Made by a program: the position numbers and the translations under genes. Source: Janthinobacterium silvisoli (GTDB lineage Bacteria; Pseudomonadota; Gammaproteobacteria; Burkholderiales; Burkholderiaceae_D). From it: DNA of 64,000 nucleotides. The notes under the pieces are model-generated. The model saw nothing but the letters and a program-made list of their open reading frames with translations. It searched no databases and was not told the DNA's origin. This document shows, piece after piece, positions 43,966-53,609 of the stretch. Within the stretch, counting starts at the first letter, position 1. Every line of letters begins with the position of its first letter. The stretch spans positions 1,178,001 to 1,242,000 of the forward strand of contig NZ_JACHCL010000001.1 in the NCBI RefSeq assembly GCF_014200725.1, written 5' to 3'.

Positions 43966-44763
43966 TCAGGCGTCCAGAGCTGCGCGTATGCCTGCCGTAA
44001 AGCTGCGCACGGCATCCACCGCGCCGCCTGCCGGGGCATTTTCGATTTCCTGGATGATGCGGCTGCCGATCACGACTGCATCGGCCACCTTGGCGACGGC
44101 CTGGGCAGTCGCCGCATCGCGGATGCCGAAACCGACGCCGATAGGTAATTTTACATGCTGGCGGATCGCCGCGAGACGTTCGGCTACCTGTTCTGTATCA
44201 ATGTTACCGGCGCCTGTCACGCCTTTCAGCGACACGTAATAGCTGAAGCCGCCACCGACCTTGGCGACCTGCTGTATCCGTTCCTCGGTCGAGGTGGGCG
44301 CCAGCAGGAAGATCAGGTCCAGACCCGCCTCGCGCATGGCGCTGGCAAATTGCTCGCATTCTTCGGGCGGATAATCGACCACGATGGCGCCATCGGCGCC
44401 TGCTGCTTGCGCTGCGGAAATAAAAGCAGCGCTGCCGATGCGTTCGATCGGGTTGGCATAACCCATCAGCACGACGGGCGTAGTTTGATTGCTCAGGCGG
44501 AACTGGCGCACATACTCAAATACATCGTGGATCCCGATATTGAACTTCAGGGCGCGCTCGCAGGCGCGCTGGATCACCGGGCCTTCGGCCATCGGGTCGG
44601 AAAACGGCACACCCAGTTCCAGCACGTCGGCGCCGCCCTCGACCAAGGCGTGCATCAGCGGCACGGTGGCCTCGGGACCAGGGTCGCCGGCAGTAATAAA
44701 CGTGACCAGGCCGGTCTTGTTATGGGATTTTAAATTGGCAAAGGTGGTGGCGATACGGGACAT
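43966..44763 (-). CDS. trpA: TrpA, tryptophan synthase alpha subunit
   Basis: The 265-residue TIM-barrel protein cleaves indole-3-glycerol phosphate. The catalytic Glu lies in [18 protein letters not shown] and the Asp in [20 protein letters not shown] and [17 protein letters not shown] bind phosphate. The start [16 protein letters not shown] fits the family. It follows trpB after 71 bases that contain a perfect hairpin repeat. Confidence 0.97.
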   Translation of the reverse strand: MSRIATTFANLKSHNKTGLVTFITAGDPGPEATVPLMHALVEGGADVLELGVPFSDPMAEGPVIQRACERALKFNIGIHDVFEYVRQFRLSNQTTPVVLMGYANPIERIGSAAFISAAQAAGADGAIVVDYPPEECEQFASAMREAGLDLIFLLAPTSTEERIQQVAKVGGGFSYYVSLKGVTGAGNIDTEQVAERLAAIRQHVKLPIGVGFGIRDAATAQAVAKVADAVVIGSRIIQEIENAPAGGAVDAVRSFTAGIRAALDA

Positions 44764-44790
44764 AGGATTCTTTCTATTCTGTGGAAAACT

Positions 44791-44817
44791 GGGGTCAGAC
44801 CCGCCGGGTCTGACCCC
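44791..44817 (-). repeat. Perfect 12-bp-stem hairpin between trpB and trpA
   Basis: GGGGTCAGACCC (44791-44802) and GGGTCTGACCCC (44806-44817) form a perfect stem with a 3-base loop. The minus strand continues AGUUUUCC, so it may partly terminate. The GGGTCAGACCC core is, as I recall, a dispersed REP-like element in Oxalobacteraceae; I saw no second copy in this window. Confidence 0.8.
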
Positions 44818-44834
44818 GGCAGTTAACAGCTCGA

Positions 44835-46085
44835 TTAGCTGAAATTGAGTCCCATCCGTTCCGCCACGGTGTGCATGTCCTTGTCGCCACGGCCCGACAG
44901 GTTGGCCAGTACGATCTGGTCTTTTGGCAAGGTGGCCGCCAGCTTGGCCGCGTACGCCAGCGCATGCGACGATTCGAGCGCCGGGATGATGCCTTCGATA
45001 TGGCAACAGTCGTGGAAAGCCTGCAGCGCTTCTTCGTCCGTGATCGACACATATTGGGCGCGGCCCGAATCTTTCAGCCACGCATGTTCCGGACCCACGC
45101 CAGGATAGTCGAGGCCAGCCGAGACGGAATGCGTCTCGATGATCTGGCCATTGTCGTCCTGCAGCAGATAGGTGCGGTTGCCGTGCAGCACGCCCGGATA
45201 ACCGGCCGTCAGCGAAGCCGAATGCTTGCCCGTGTCCAATCCCTCGCCGGCCGCTTCCACGCCGATCAGTTTCACGTCTTTCTGGTCGATATACGGGTAA
45301 AAAATACCCATGGCGTTGGAACCGCCACCGATGCAGGCCAGCACATAATCAGGCTGGCGGCCTGTCATTTCCGGCATTTGCACCAGGCATTCTTCGCCGA
45401 TCACTGACTGGAAATCGCGCACCATCATCGGGTACGGATGCGGTCCTGCCACCGTGCCGATGATGTAAAAGGTGTTTTCAATATTCGTGACCCAGTCGCG
45501 CATGGCTTCATTGAGCGCATCCTTGAGGGTCTTGGAACCGGACTCGACCGGCACGACGGTGGCGCCCAGCAATTTCATGCGGTACACGTTTTGCGCCTGG
45601 CGCTTGACGTCTTCGCTGCCCATGTAGACCACGCATTCCAGGCCGAAGCGGGCGCAGATGGTGGCAGTGGCGACGCCATGCTGGCCGGCGCCCGTTTCGG
45701 CAATGATGCGCGGCTTGCCCATGCGCTTGGCCAGCAAGGCCTGGCCTATCACGTTATTGATCTTGTGCGCGCCCGTGTGGTTCAAGTCTTCGCGCTTGAA
45801 GTAGATTTGCGCGCCACCGGCTTGCTCGGACCAGCGCTTGGCGTGGTAGATCGGCGAGGGGCGGCCGACGAAGTGCTTCAGCTCGTAGCGAAATTCTTCC
45901 AGGAATTCCGGGTCGGCGCTGTAGCGGGCATACGCCTCTTTCAGTTCAGCCAACGCGTGCGTAAGCGTTTCGGCAACGAAAGAGCCGCCATACGGGCCGA
46001 AATGGCCGCGTACGTCGGGGAAAGGGTAATCGGCGGCGTGAAACAATGCAGCGGCGGCGCCACTGTCTTTGATTTGGTCAGTCAT
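44835..46085 (-). CDS. trpB: TrpB, tryptophan synthase beta subunit
   Basis: The 416-residue PLP enzyme condenses indole with serine. [15 protein letters not shown], then [15 protein letters not shown] with the PLP Lys in HK, and IGGGSNAMG for phosphate binding are visible. The start MTDQIKDS is chosen because GAGGA precedes it; the first codons overlap the last 8 bases of trpF. An upstream frame extension is rejected. Confidence 0.97.
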   Translation of the reverse strand: MTDQIKDSGAAAALFHAADYPFPDVRGHFGPYGGSFVAETLTHALAELKEAYARYSADPEFLEEFRYELKHFVGRPSPIYHAKRWSEQAGGAQIYFKREDLNHTGAHKINNVIGQALLAKRMGKPRIIAETGAGQHGVATATICARFGLECVVYMGSEDVKRQAQNVYRMKLLGATVVPVESGSKTLKDALNEAMRDWVTNIENTFYIIGTVAGPHPYPMMVRDFQSVIGEECLVQMPEMTGRQPDYVLACIGGGSNAMGIFYPYIDQKDVKLIGVEAAGEGLDTGKHSASLTAGYPGVLHGNRTYLLQDDNGQIIETHSVSAGLDYPGVGPEHAWLKDSGRAQYVSITDEEALQAFHDCCHIEGIIPALESSHALAYAAKLAATLPKDQIVLANLSGRGDKDMHTVAERMGLNFS

Positions 46086-46761
46086 GGGGTAATCCTCTGG
46101 CAATGATGGCATCGGCATCCTGTACCGCGCGGATAAAATCGCGGACTTTGGATGCGTCCTTGATGCCCTTGGACGCTTCGACACCACTGCTGATGTCGAC
46201 CGCGTAAGGGCGCACGCGCACCACTGCGTCAGTCGCGTTTTGTACGCTCAAGCCACCACTTAAAACGACCCGAGGCGCGAGCTCTTTTGGGATGAGGGAC
46301 CAATCAAATACCTTTCCTGCACCGCCGTAGGCATCCACATAAGTATCCAGCAAAAGGCTGGCAAACAAGGGACTGGCGGCGCGATAGCGCTGCTCATATT
46401 CTAGCAAATCTTCACCACTGGTGTCAGGTTTGACGCGAAACACCTGCGTATAAGGCCGATTCACGGTCGCCGCCAGCGTGGCGCTGTGTTCCGGCGTTTC
46501 GTCGCCATGAAACTGTAGCAGCGACAAGGGGGCCACGGCCAAGGTCGCTTTCACTTCTTCCACGCTGGCGTTGACGAACAGGCCCACCGTGCTGACATAC
46601 GGCGGAATGACGGCGATCAGGCTGGCTGCCTGTTCCGGCGTGACGTAGCGCGGACTCTTCGGATAAAACACGAAGCCGATAGCGTCGGCGCCGGCCGCGA
46701 CGACGGCGGCGATATCGTCAAAGCGGGTCAGGCCGCAAATCTTGATGCGTGTGCGTGGCAT
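46078..46761 (-). CDS. trpF: TrpF, phosphoribosylanthranilate isomerase
   Basis: The 227-residue TIM-barrel enzyme has [11 protein letters not shown] with the catalytic Cys, [12 protein letters not shown], and the catalytic Asp in [17 protein letters not shown] binds phosphate near the end. It isomerises PRA to CdRP in tryptophan synthesis. It lies 14 bases after truA and overlaps trpB. Confidence 0.96.
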   Translation of the reverse strand: MPRTRIKICGLTRFDDIAAVVAAGADAIGFVFYPKSPRYVTPEQAASLIAVIPPYVSTVGLFVNASVEEVKATLAVAPLSLLQFHGDETPEHSATLAATVNRPYTQVFRVKPDTSGEDLLEYEQRYRAASPLFASLLLDTYVDAYGGAGKVFDWSLIPKELAPRVVLSGGLSVQNATDAVVRVRPYAVDISSGVEASKGIKDASKVRDFIRAVQDADAIIARGLPHD

Positions 46762-46775
46762 GGGTATTTCTTTCC

Positions 46776-47606
46776 TTAGAACCAGGGCAAGGCGCTGCTG
46801 CTATCCTGCGGCAAACCCCATTTCGGGTCGTAATCGATCTTCGCCAGGTACAGGCCGTCCGGCATGAAGGTGGGCGCGGCGGCGTGGCGATCTTTGCTTT
46901 CCAGCAAATATCCCATCCATTCCGGCTCTTCGCGTCCGCTGCCGATATACACCAGCGAACCGACCAGGTTGCGCACCATATGGTGCAAGAAGGCGTTGGC
47001 AGTGATGGTAAAGATGATCAGTTCACCACGGCGCTCGATACGGATATCGTGCATCAGCTTGATTGGCGACTTGGCCTGGCACTGGGCAGCGCGAAAGGCC
47101 GTGAAGTCGTGCCAGCCCAGCAAGGGCTGCACGGCTTGCTGCATGCGCTCCACATCGAGCGGGCGGAAAAAGAAACCGGCGCGCCCCGCCACCAGCGGCG
47201 AGCGCGTGGGGTTGTTGTACAGCACATAGTGATAAGTGCGGGCACGGGCGCTGAAGCGGGCGTGGAAGAAGTCATTGACCGTCGGGTCGCCAACAAGTTC
47301 CTTGGCCCAGCGCACGGCGATGGACGGTGGCAGGAAGGCATTGACGCCGCGCACCCAGGAATGGATGTCGCGCGTCAATTCTGTATCGAAATGCACGACT
47401 TGCTCAAGCGCATGCACGCCCGTATCCGTGCGGCCAGCACAGGTGGTGGCCAGGCGCACGCGGGCAAATTGTTCCAGGGCGTTTTCCAGCTGGTCTTGCA
47501 CCGTCTGGCCACCGTCCTGCTTTTGGTAGCCATGCCAGGCCAGGCCGTCATACTGCAGACCCAAGGCGATGCGCTTCAATGGCGTTGCGGAAGTAATGTT
47601 TTGCAT
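46776..47606 (-). CDS. truA: TruA, tRNA pseudouridine(38-40) synthase
   Basis: The 276-residue protein modifies uridines 38-40 of tRNA anticodon arms. The catalytic Asp lies in CAGRTDTGVHALEQVVHF; GLQYDGLAWHGYQ and FLHHMVRNLVGSLV are the other family blocks. There is no Shine-Dalgarno sequence, but a consensus TATAAT lies 6 bases before the ATG (separate entry). It sits between fimV and trpF, the usual betaproteobacterial order. Confidence 0.96.
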   Translation of the reverse strand: MQNITSATPLKRIALGLQYDGLAWHGYQKQDGGQTVQDQLENALEQFARVRLATTCAGRTDTGVHALEQVVHFDTELTRDIHSWVRGVNAFLPPSIAVRWAKELVGDPTVNDFFHARFSARARTYHYVLYNNPTRSPLVAGRAGFFFRPLDVERMQQAVQPLLGWHDFTAFRAAQCQAKSPIKLMHDIRIERRGELIIFTITANAFLHHMVRNLVGSLVYIGSGREEPEWMGYLLESKDRHAAAPTFMPDGLYLAKIDYDPKWGLPQDSSSALPWF

Positions 47607-47612
47607 CGGCGC

Positions 47613-47618
47613 ATTATA
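47613..47618 (-). promoter_or_regulatory. -10 element immediately upstream of the truA ATG
   Basis: A consensus TATAAT on the minus strand ends 6 bases before the truA ATG. The -35 region at 16-17 bp is weak (TGCAAG/ATGCAA). If active, it would give a leaderless truA mRNA, separate from the upstream fimV transcript. Confidence 0.45.
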
Positions 47619-47648
47619 CCGGTGCTGCGTCGCCTTGCATCCTCGCGA

Positions 47649-47754
47649 CTAAGCGCCTGAGACGGCGTTCAGGGCAAGGCGCACGGTCGAAGACATTACG
47701 AATAGTACGGCGAGACCGTGCAACGCAGCCATGGATGTCGTATCAGGCGCTTAG
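47649..47754. repeat. 106-bp imperfect palindrome (BIME/MITE-like) at the end of fimV
   Basis: The ends are perfect 12-bp inverted repeats (47649-47660 and 47743-47754). Inside, GCACGGTC (47681-47688) and GACCGTGC (47714-47721) pair again, with partly matching arms between, so the whole element folds into one long hairpin around a loop of about 25 bases. It fills the fimV-truA gap and its outer end reaches into the fimV stop codon. Palindromes with a GCGTTGC ... GCACGG pattern look like dispersed repeats of this bacterial group, but the family is not verified. Confidence 0.75.
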
Positions 47755-50300
47755 CTAAGCAATGCTTTCATGGTGTTGGCCTTGGCGACCTGTTCGGCGC
47801 TGCCACCCTTGATCACTTCATCGATCAATTCACGCGCGCCTTCCTTGTCGCCGATTTCCTGATAAGCAATCGCCAGGTCCAGCTTGGTATCCATTTCCAT
47901 ATGAATAGCCGACAGCGGATCTTCCACGCCGGGGCCGGCAGTCTTGCCATCGTTCAAGTCCAGGTCGATGCCGGACAAGTCAAACTCTTGCGCTGCTGGC
48001 AAGGTTTCAGCCGGTGACGGCGACGCTGGCTCAGGCGGCACGACCGGTGCGGCCGAAGCTGCTGCCGGCGCGGCATCGAAACCGGCCAGGTCTACATCTT
48101 TCAAAGGATCAGGCAGCGGCGTCAAGCCTGGGCCTGCGCCATTGACGGGGCCGGCAGGCGGCTCCAGGTCCAGACCAAAATCCATGCTGGCGTCAAATTC
48201 CGCATCCTTCGCCGCTTGCGTGGCGGAAACTTCAGGCGCATCGGGTACGGGAATGGCGGCAGGGCCAGGCATCACGATAGGATCGCTGGTCGAGACGGGC
48301 TCGAAATCGAGGCTGTCGAGATCAAAATCCAGATGATGCGGATCGGCAGGCGCAGATACTGGCGCTGGAGGCACTTCGGGCTGTTCATCGGGCAAATCCA
48401 TGCTGCTGCCGACCAAGGCATCGCTAGCCCCTGGGCCCTTGCTCAAGCTCACCACTGCATCGACATCGGCGTTGCGGTACAAAGGATTGTGCGGGTCAAG
48501 CGCCAAACCCATGGCGGCCGCTTGCGGCCATTCTTCGCCTTGCCCTTGGGTCTGGCTGTACAGTTCGCTGGCCTGTGCTTCGAAAGCCGCCGCATCATTG
48601 CGGGCCGAATAGATTTCCAGCAGTTTCAAACGGGCTGCATGGCGATCCGGATGGGTCCGCAAGGCTTCCTTGAGGATTTCTTCCGCCTGGCCATCGCGGC
48701 CATACGCGATGTAGACATCGGCTTCGGCCACCGGGTCGACTTCGTTGCCATCGAGGGCAGTCGCGCCCGCCACGGCAGCCGCGCCTGCTACCGCTGCAGC
48801 GGCACCGGCGCCAAACAAATGATTGCTCGCTTCCGAATGCTGCTGTTCCGGCGCCAGGCTGTGTTCTGCCACCGGCGCCGATGCTGATTCTGCGGCTGGT
48901 GACGTTTCCGGCTCAAACGTGGGTGGTACGTCGTCGCGTGGCGGTTCGGCATCTTTCCGGCGGCGCGCGACCACCAGCGCGGTAGCAGCGGCCAGCAAGG
49001 CTGCCACGGCAATGCCGATGGCGCCCGCATGGTCACCGAACTTGTCGGCCAGCGTAGGCTCCAGCGGGGAAACCTGTTTCACCAGCGGCACCGGCTTGGC
49101 TTTCGGCACTGGCGGCTGGGCCGCTGCGCTGGCGTCCGCGCCGGCCACGGCAGGTACGGATGCAACTGGCTCGGCCGGCTTGGCCGGTGCTGGCGCGCTC
49201 TTGTCGGCCATGGCCTTGTTTTTGACGGCCATCAGCTTTTCCAGGTCGCTGACGTTCTTTTCCAATTCTTTCACACGCGAGGCCGCTTCTTCCACCTGTT
49301 TGGCCTTGGCGATCTTGTCTTCATCGCTGGCGACTGCGCTCTTGCCGGCAGCTTTCGCCGCCGATTCCGCCTTCGACAGCTTCAGCTTGTCTTGCGCTTC
49401 GCTGACAGCGGTTGGTTTTTCTTCGACCTTGGTGGTGCTGATCTTGCCGGCCGTGCTTTGTCCTGGCTGCGCAGACTTGGCAGGCTTGCTTTGCGCGACC
49501 TGCCCTGCCAGCTTGTTACGATACGCTTCGAAATCGATGGCGTGCGCCGTCACCACGCTCTTCGCTTCGGCAGCATTGGTGGCGCGAATAGCGTCCGCAC
49601 CGGGCACAGCCAGGATGCGGCCAGCCTGCATGCGGTTCATGTTTTCGCCCTTGAAGGCGTCGGGATTGGCGCGGTACAGGGCGACCAGCATCATGTCGAG
49701 CGAGACGCCGGACGGCTTCAATTGACTGGCGATGCGGCTCAGCGTGTCGCCCGGCTTGACGCGGTAATCGGCGGCTTTTTTGGCAGCGTCCGCTGCGGGC
49801 GCAGCTGCAGCAGCAGGAGCAGCAGCCGGCTTGCCCTTGCCAGGCGCGGCCACTTGCGGGCCACGCGTCTGGCGCGCTTCCGGCGTATCGAGCACGAAGG
49901 CATATTCGCGTACCTGGCGGCCATTCTTGCCGCTCAGCTCCAGCAGCAGGTCGACCATCGGTTCAGTGACGGGTTGAGCCGAGCTGATGCGGACAAACGG
50001 TTTGCCGTTGCGGCTTTCCACGGCAAAACTCAAAGCGCTCAAGGCCGGATTGAATTCCACGTTGGCCTGCTTGTAAGCATCAGGCGGCGCCAGCTTGGCC
50101 AGCAAGCCCGACAATTCGTCACCCTTGACGGAGGTCAAGTCGATCTCGGCGCGCAGAGGCTGGCCGGCAGCCGACAGGACGGTGATTTTGCCCAGCTCGG
50201 CCGCGGACGCCGCCGTAGACAATAACACTGCGCATGCGACCGCGCTACTGAGTGTTTTGAGAGCAAGGGAGGCGACCCGGGGACGAGTGTGTGCAGGCAT
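47751..50300 (-). CDS. fimV: FimV/HubP-type polar landmark protein
   Basis: The 849-residue protein has a signal peptide (to about residue 33) and the FimV N-terminal domain (ELGKITVLSAAGQPLRAEIDL). A LysM domain follows (YRVKPGDTLSRIASQLK, residues about 183-240), then a Lys/Ala-rich coiled coil, a membrane helix near residue 430 and a long acidic cytoplasmic part with a TPR-like stretch (EADVYIAYGRDGQAEEILKEAL). The conserved C-terminal FimV motif (LDLAIAYQEIGDKEGARELIDEVIKGG) ends it. FimV controls type IV pili and polar localisation. It lies between asd and truA, the conserved order. Confidence 0.93.
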   Translation of the reverse strand: MPAHTRPRVASLALKTLSSAVACAVLLSTAASAAELGKITVLSAAGQPLRAEIDLTSVKGDELSGLLAKLAPPDAYKQANVEFNPALSALSFAVESRNGKPFVRISSAQPVTEPMVDLLLELSGKNGRQVREYAFVLDTPEARQTRGPQVAAPGKGKPAAAPAAAAAPAADAAKKAADYRVKPGDTLSRIASQLKPSGVSLDMMLVALYRANPDAFKGENMNRMQAGRILAVPGADAIRATNAAEAKSVVTAHAIDFEAYRNKLAGQVAQSKPAKSAQPGQSTAGKISTTKVEEKPTAVSEAQDKLKLSKAESAAKAAGKSAVASDEDKIAKAKQVEEAASRVKELEKNVSDLEKLMAVKNKAMADKSAPAPAKPAEPVASVPAVAGADASAAAQPPVPKAKPVPLVKQVSPLEPTLADKFGDHAGAIGIAVAALLAAATALVVARRRKDAEPPRDDVPPTFEPETSPAAESASAPVAEHSLAPEQQHSEASNHLFGAGAAAAVAGAAAVAGATALDGNEVDPVAEADVYIAYGRDGQAEEILKEALRTHPDRHAARLKLLEIYSARNDAAAFEAQASELYSQTQGQGEEWPQAAAMGLALDPHNPLYRNADVDAVVSLSKGPGASDALVGSSMDLPDEQPEVPPAPVSAPADPHHLDFDLDSLDFEPVSTSDPIVMPGPAAIPVPDAPEVSATQAAKDAEFDASMDFGLDLEPPAGPVNGAGPGLTPLPDPLKDVDLAGFDAAPAAASAAPVVPPEPASPSPAETLPAAQEFDLSGIDLDLNDGKTAGPGVEDPLSAIHMEMDTKLDLAIAYQEIGDKEGARELIDEVIKGGSAEQVAKANTMKALLS

Positions 50301-50417
50301 AGTTGGAATAATCTTAGTTGACGTGGGAAAACAGTTACTTTTCCAGAGCTATCAACATATCATCATGCCCAGAGCTATGCAAGCTCCGCATGGTTGAGTC
50401 TTGAGGGGCTAGGGACG

Positions 50418-50444
50418 AAAAAAAAACCGGGAAAACATTCCCGG
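50418..50444 (-). terminator. Rho-independent terminator after asd
   Basis: CCGGGAA (50427-50433) pairs with TTCCCGG (50438-50444) and the minus strand continues with nine U residues (complement of 50418-50426). It separates asd from fimV. Confidence 0.9.
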
Positions 50445-50461
50445 CTTCACTTCGTCGCTAC

Positions 50462-51589
50462 TTACGCATCTAAAAGAATTCGCAGCATGCGGCGCAATGG
50501 CTCAGCCGCGCCCCACAGCAACTGGTCGCCCACGGTGAACGCGGACAGGTATTCGCCGCCCATGCTCATCTTGCGCACACGGCCTACCGGGATCGTCAGG
50601 CTGCCCGTGACGGCCGCTGGCGACAGGTCGCGTACAGACGCTTCGCGCGTGTTCGGCACGAATTTTACCCATTGATTGTTGCTCGCGATGATGTCGTTGA
50701 TTTCATCGAGCGGCACGTCTTTCTTCAGCTTGATGGTCAATGCCTGCGAGTGGCAGCGCATGGCGCCGATACGCACGCACAGGCCATCGACCGGGATTTC
50801 TTTCGTACCAAAATCGATGCCGCGGCCCAGGATCTTGTTGGTTTCCGCGCCGGCTTTCCATTCTTCCTTGGATTGGCCATTGCCCAGGTCCTTGTCGATC
50901 CACGGTATCAGATTGCCAGCCAGCGGCGCGCCGAACTGCTTGATTTCGTCTGGCGAGTAGCCGTGCTGGGTGGCCAGCACCTGGCGGTCGATTTCCAGGA
51001 TGGCCGAGGCCGGGTTTTCCAGCAGCGCCTTGACGGAGCTGTTGATGGTGCCAAACTGCGTCAGCAACTCGCGCATATGCTGCGCGCCGCCGCCCGATGC
51101 CGCCTGGTAAGTCATCGAGGTCATCCAGTCGATCAGATCATGCTGGAACAGGCCGCCCAGGCCCATCATCATGCACGAGACGGTGCAGTTGCCGCCAATA
51201 TAGTTTTTGACGCCCTTGCCCAGCGCATCCTTGATCACGTGCAGGTTGACCGGATCGAGCACGATGACGGCGTCTTTTTCCATGCGCAAGGTCGAGGCCG
51301 CATCGATCCAGTAGCCGTCCCAGCCCGCTGCGCGCAGCTGCGGGAAAACGGCACTGGTGTAGTCGCCGCCCTGGCATGAAATAATGATGTCGCACTTGGA
51401 CAGTTCGGCGATGCTGTTCGCATCTTTCAGGATGGTTTCATTCTTCGCCATGGCCGGCGCTGCGCCGCCCGTGTTCGAAGTGGTGAAAAACACCGGTTCG
51501 ATGTGGGCGAAATCGCCCTCTTCCTGCATGCGCTGCATCAGGACCGAACCGACCATACCGCGCCAACCTACCAAGCCAACTAATTTCAT
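50462..51589 (-). CDS. asd: Asd, aspartate-semialdehyde dehydrogenase
   Basis: The 375-residue NADP enzyme starts [21 protein letters not shown]; the ATG at 51589 has GAGGAATG at the right distance, while the in-frame ATG two codons earlier overlaps that site. The catalytic Cys is in [11 protein letters not shown]. It makes aspartate semialdehyde for lysine, threonine, methionine and diaminopimelate. It follows leuB after 45 bases. Confidence 0.96.
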   Translation of the reverse strand: MKLVGLVGWRGMVGSVLMQRMQEEGDFAHIEPVFFTTSNTGGAAPAMAKNETILKDANSIAELSKCDIIISCQGGDYTSAVFPQLRAAGWDGYWIDAASTLRMEKDAVIVLDPVNLHVIKDALGKGVKNYIGGNCTVSCMMMGLGGLFQHDLIDWMTSMTYQAASGGGAQHMRELLTQFGTINSSVKALLENPASAILEIDRQVLATQHGYSPDEIKQFGAPLAGNLIPWIDKDLGNGQSKEEWKAGAETNKILGRGIDFGTKEIPVDGLCVRIGAMRCHSQALTIKLKKDVPLDEINDIIASNNQWVKFVPNTREASVRDLSPAAVTGSLTIPVGRVRKMSMGGEYLSAFTVGDQLLWGAAEPLRRMLRILLDA

Positions 51590-51634
51590 TACCATTCCTC
51601 AAGATGAGACGGCCACTGCCGTCATTGAATTATT

Positions 51635-52705
51635 TTATCCCAATGCTTTCACAACCGCATCGCCCATGGCCTCGGTACCGACCAAAGTCGTACCCGCTTC
51701 GTGGATATCGGCCGTGCGCAAGCCTTGCGCCAGCACTTTTTTCACCGCTGTCTCGATGCGGTCTGCCTGCTCTGCGCGATTGAGTGAATAGCGCAACATC
51801 ATGGCCGCCGACAAGATCGTCGCCAGCGGATTGGCAATGCCCTTGCCCGCGATATCGGGCGCCGAACCATGCGATGGCTCATACAAGCCCTTGTTGTTGG
51901 CGTCCAGCGAAGCCGATGGCAGCATGCCGATCGAACCGGTCAGCATGGCCGCCGCGTCCGACAGGATGTCGCCGAACATATTGCCCGTCACCATGACGTC
52001 GAATTTCTTCGGCGCCCGTACCAGTTGCATCGCGGCATTGTCGACATACATATGATCGAGTGCGACATCCGGATATTCCTTGTGCACATCGATAACGATG
52101 TCTTTCCAGAACTGGAAGGTTTCCAGCACATTGGCCTTGTCCACGCTGGTCAGGCGCTTGTCGCGCTTTTGCGCCGCCTGGAAAGCCACGTGGGCGATGC
52201 GGCGGATTTCGCCTTCCGCATAGCGCATGGTGTCAAAACCTTCGCGCTGGCCCTTGAACGGACCGTCCGGGCACTCGCGCACGCCGCGTGGCTGGCCGAA
52301 ATAAATGTCGCCCGTCAATTCGCGGATGATCAGGATATCCAGGCCAGACACCACTTCCGGTTTCAAAGTGGAAGCACCGGCCAGTTCCGGATACAGGATC
52401 GCCGGACGCAGGTTGGCGAACAGGCCCAGGTTCTTGCGCAAGCCCAAAATGGCTTGCTCCGGGCGGAACTGGCGCTCCAGGTTGTCGTACTGATAATCAC
52501 CTACCGCGCCAAACAGCACGGCGTCGGCTGCCTTGGCCAGGGCCAAAGTCGCTTCCGGCAAAGGGTGGCCATGGGCCGCATAACCGGCGCCGCCGACCGG
52601 TGCGCTTTCCAGTTCGAACGATTCGCCGAGCACATTCAAGACCTTGACGGCTTGGGCGACGATTTCAGGACCAATCCCGTCGCCGGGCAAAATTGCAATT
52701 TTCAT
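51635..52705 (-). CDS. leuB: LeuB, 3-isopropylmalate dehydrogenase
   Basis: The 356-residue NAD enzyme starts [34 protein letters not shown] and the IDH/IMDH signature [19 protein letters not shown] are visible. It oxidises and decarboxylates 3-isopropylmalate in leucine synthesis. It follows leuD after 12 bases. Confidence 0.97.
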   Translation of the reverse strand: MKIAILPGDGIGPEIVAQAVKVLNVLGESFELESAPVGGAGYAAHGHPLPEATLALAKAADAVLFGAVGDYQYDNLERQFRPEQAILGLRKNLGLFANLRPAILYPELAGASTLKPEVVSGLDILIIRELTGDIYFGQPRGVRECPDGPFKGQREGFDTMRYAEGEIRRIAHVAFQAAQKRDKRLTSVDKANVLETFQFWKDIVIDVHKEYPDVALDHMYVDNAAMQLVRAPKKFDVMVTGNMFGDILSDAAAMLTGSIGMLPSASLDANNKGLYEPSHGSAPDIAGKGIANPLATILSAAMMLRYSLNRAEQADRIETAVKKVLAQGLRTADIHEAGTTLVGTEAMGDAVVKALG

Positions 52706-52717
52706 GGATTTAATCTT

Positions 52718-53365
52718 TTAGATAACGTTGGCCAGCCACGGTTGGCTATGCAAATGGCGCTCTTCAAAGGCGCGGATATCGTCGGCGTGACGCAGGGTCA
52801 GGCCGATATCGTCGAGTCCATTCATCAGGCAATATTTGCGGAAAGCATCGATCTGGAATGGATACGACACGGAACCATTGCTGGTCGCCACGCACTGCTG
52901 TTCCAGGTCCACCACCAGTTTGTAGCCAGGGAAAGCTTTCACCTCATTGAACAGATAGTCGACTTGTGCTTCCGACAGCACGATCGGCAGCAAGCCATTC
53001 TTGTAGCAATTATTGAAGAAAATATCGGCGAACGACGGCGCAATGATGGCGCGGAAACCATATTGATCGAGCGCCCACGGCGCATGTTCGCGCGAGGAAC
53101 CGCAACCGAAGTTCTTGCGCGTCAGCAAGATCGAGGCGCCCTGGTAACGCTGTTCGTTCAACACGAAGTCCGGGTTCAGCGGACGGCGGCTATTGTCCTG
53201 GCCCGGTTCGCCGTGGTCCAGATAGCGCCATTCGTCGAACAGATTGGGGCCGAAACCGCTACGGTGGATCGATTTCAGGAATTGCTTTGGAATGATGGCG
53301 TCGGTATCGACGTTGGCGCGGTCCAGCGGGGCCACCAGGCCTTCGTAAATCGTAAATTTATCCAT
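52718..53365 (-). CDS. leuD: LeuD, isopropylmalate isomerase small subunit
   Basis: The 215-residue protein has the small-subunit swivelling domain ([20 protein letters not shown], then [40 protein letters not shown]). It pairs with LeuC. It lies in the order leuC, entericidin-like, leuD, leuB. Confidence 0.97.
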   Translation of the reverse strand: MDKFTIYEGLVAPLDRANVDTDAIIPKQFLKSIHRSGFGPNLFDEWRYLDHGEPGQDNSRRPLNPDFVLNEQRYQGASILLTRKNFGCGSSREHAPWALDQYGFRAIIAPSFADIFFNNCYKNGLLPIVLSEAQVDYLFNEVKAFPGYKLVVDLEQQCVATSNGSVSYPFQIDAFRKYCLMNGLDDIGLTLRHADDIRAFEERHLHSQPWLANVI

Positions 53366-53414
53366 GCTATTTCTACTCGGTAAGACGGCGGCGCAGCGCG
53401 CCCGCCGTCACGGT

Positions 53415-53537
53415 TTATTTTCCGCCGGCGCCGGTGACGACCTGGCCGACTTTCTGCACATCGCGGCCGAAACCGGAAACGGTGTTGCAGCCGGTCAAGA
53501 TGATGGCGGCGATGGTGAGGGCGAAGAGTTTTTTCAT
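53415..53537 (-). CDS. Entericidin A/B-family small lipoprotein
   Basis: This 40-residue gene lies between leuC and leuD. It encodes MKKLFALTIAAIILTGCNTV, a signal peptide with lipobox LTGC (Cys at residue 17), then the entericidin tail GFGRDVQKVGQVVTGAGGK. Entericidins are small envelope lipoproteins of antidote/bacteriolytic type. The location inside the leu operon is common in Burkholderiales. No clear ribosome binding site is visible. Confidence 0.88.
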   Translation of the reverse strand: MKKLFALTIAAIILTGCNTVSGFGRDVQKVGQVVTGAGGK

Positions 53538-53609
53538 GATGTGTACGTTTTAGAAATAAAATGAGGGGCTGAAACCGCTAGTGTAATCGAGCAGCGTCCA
53601 GCCCTGCAT

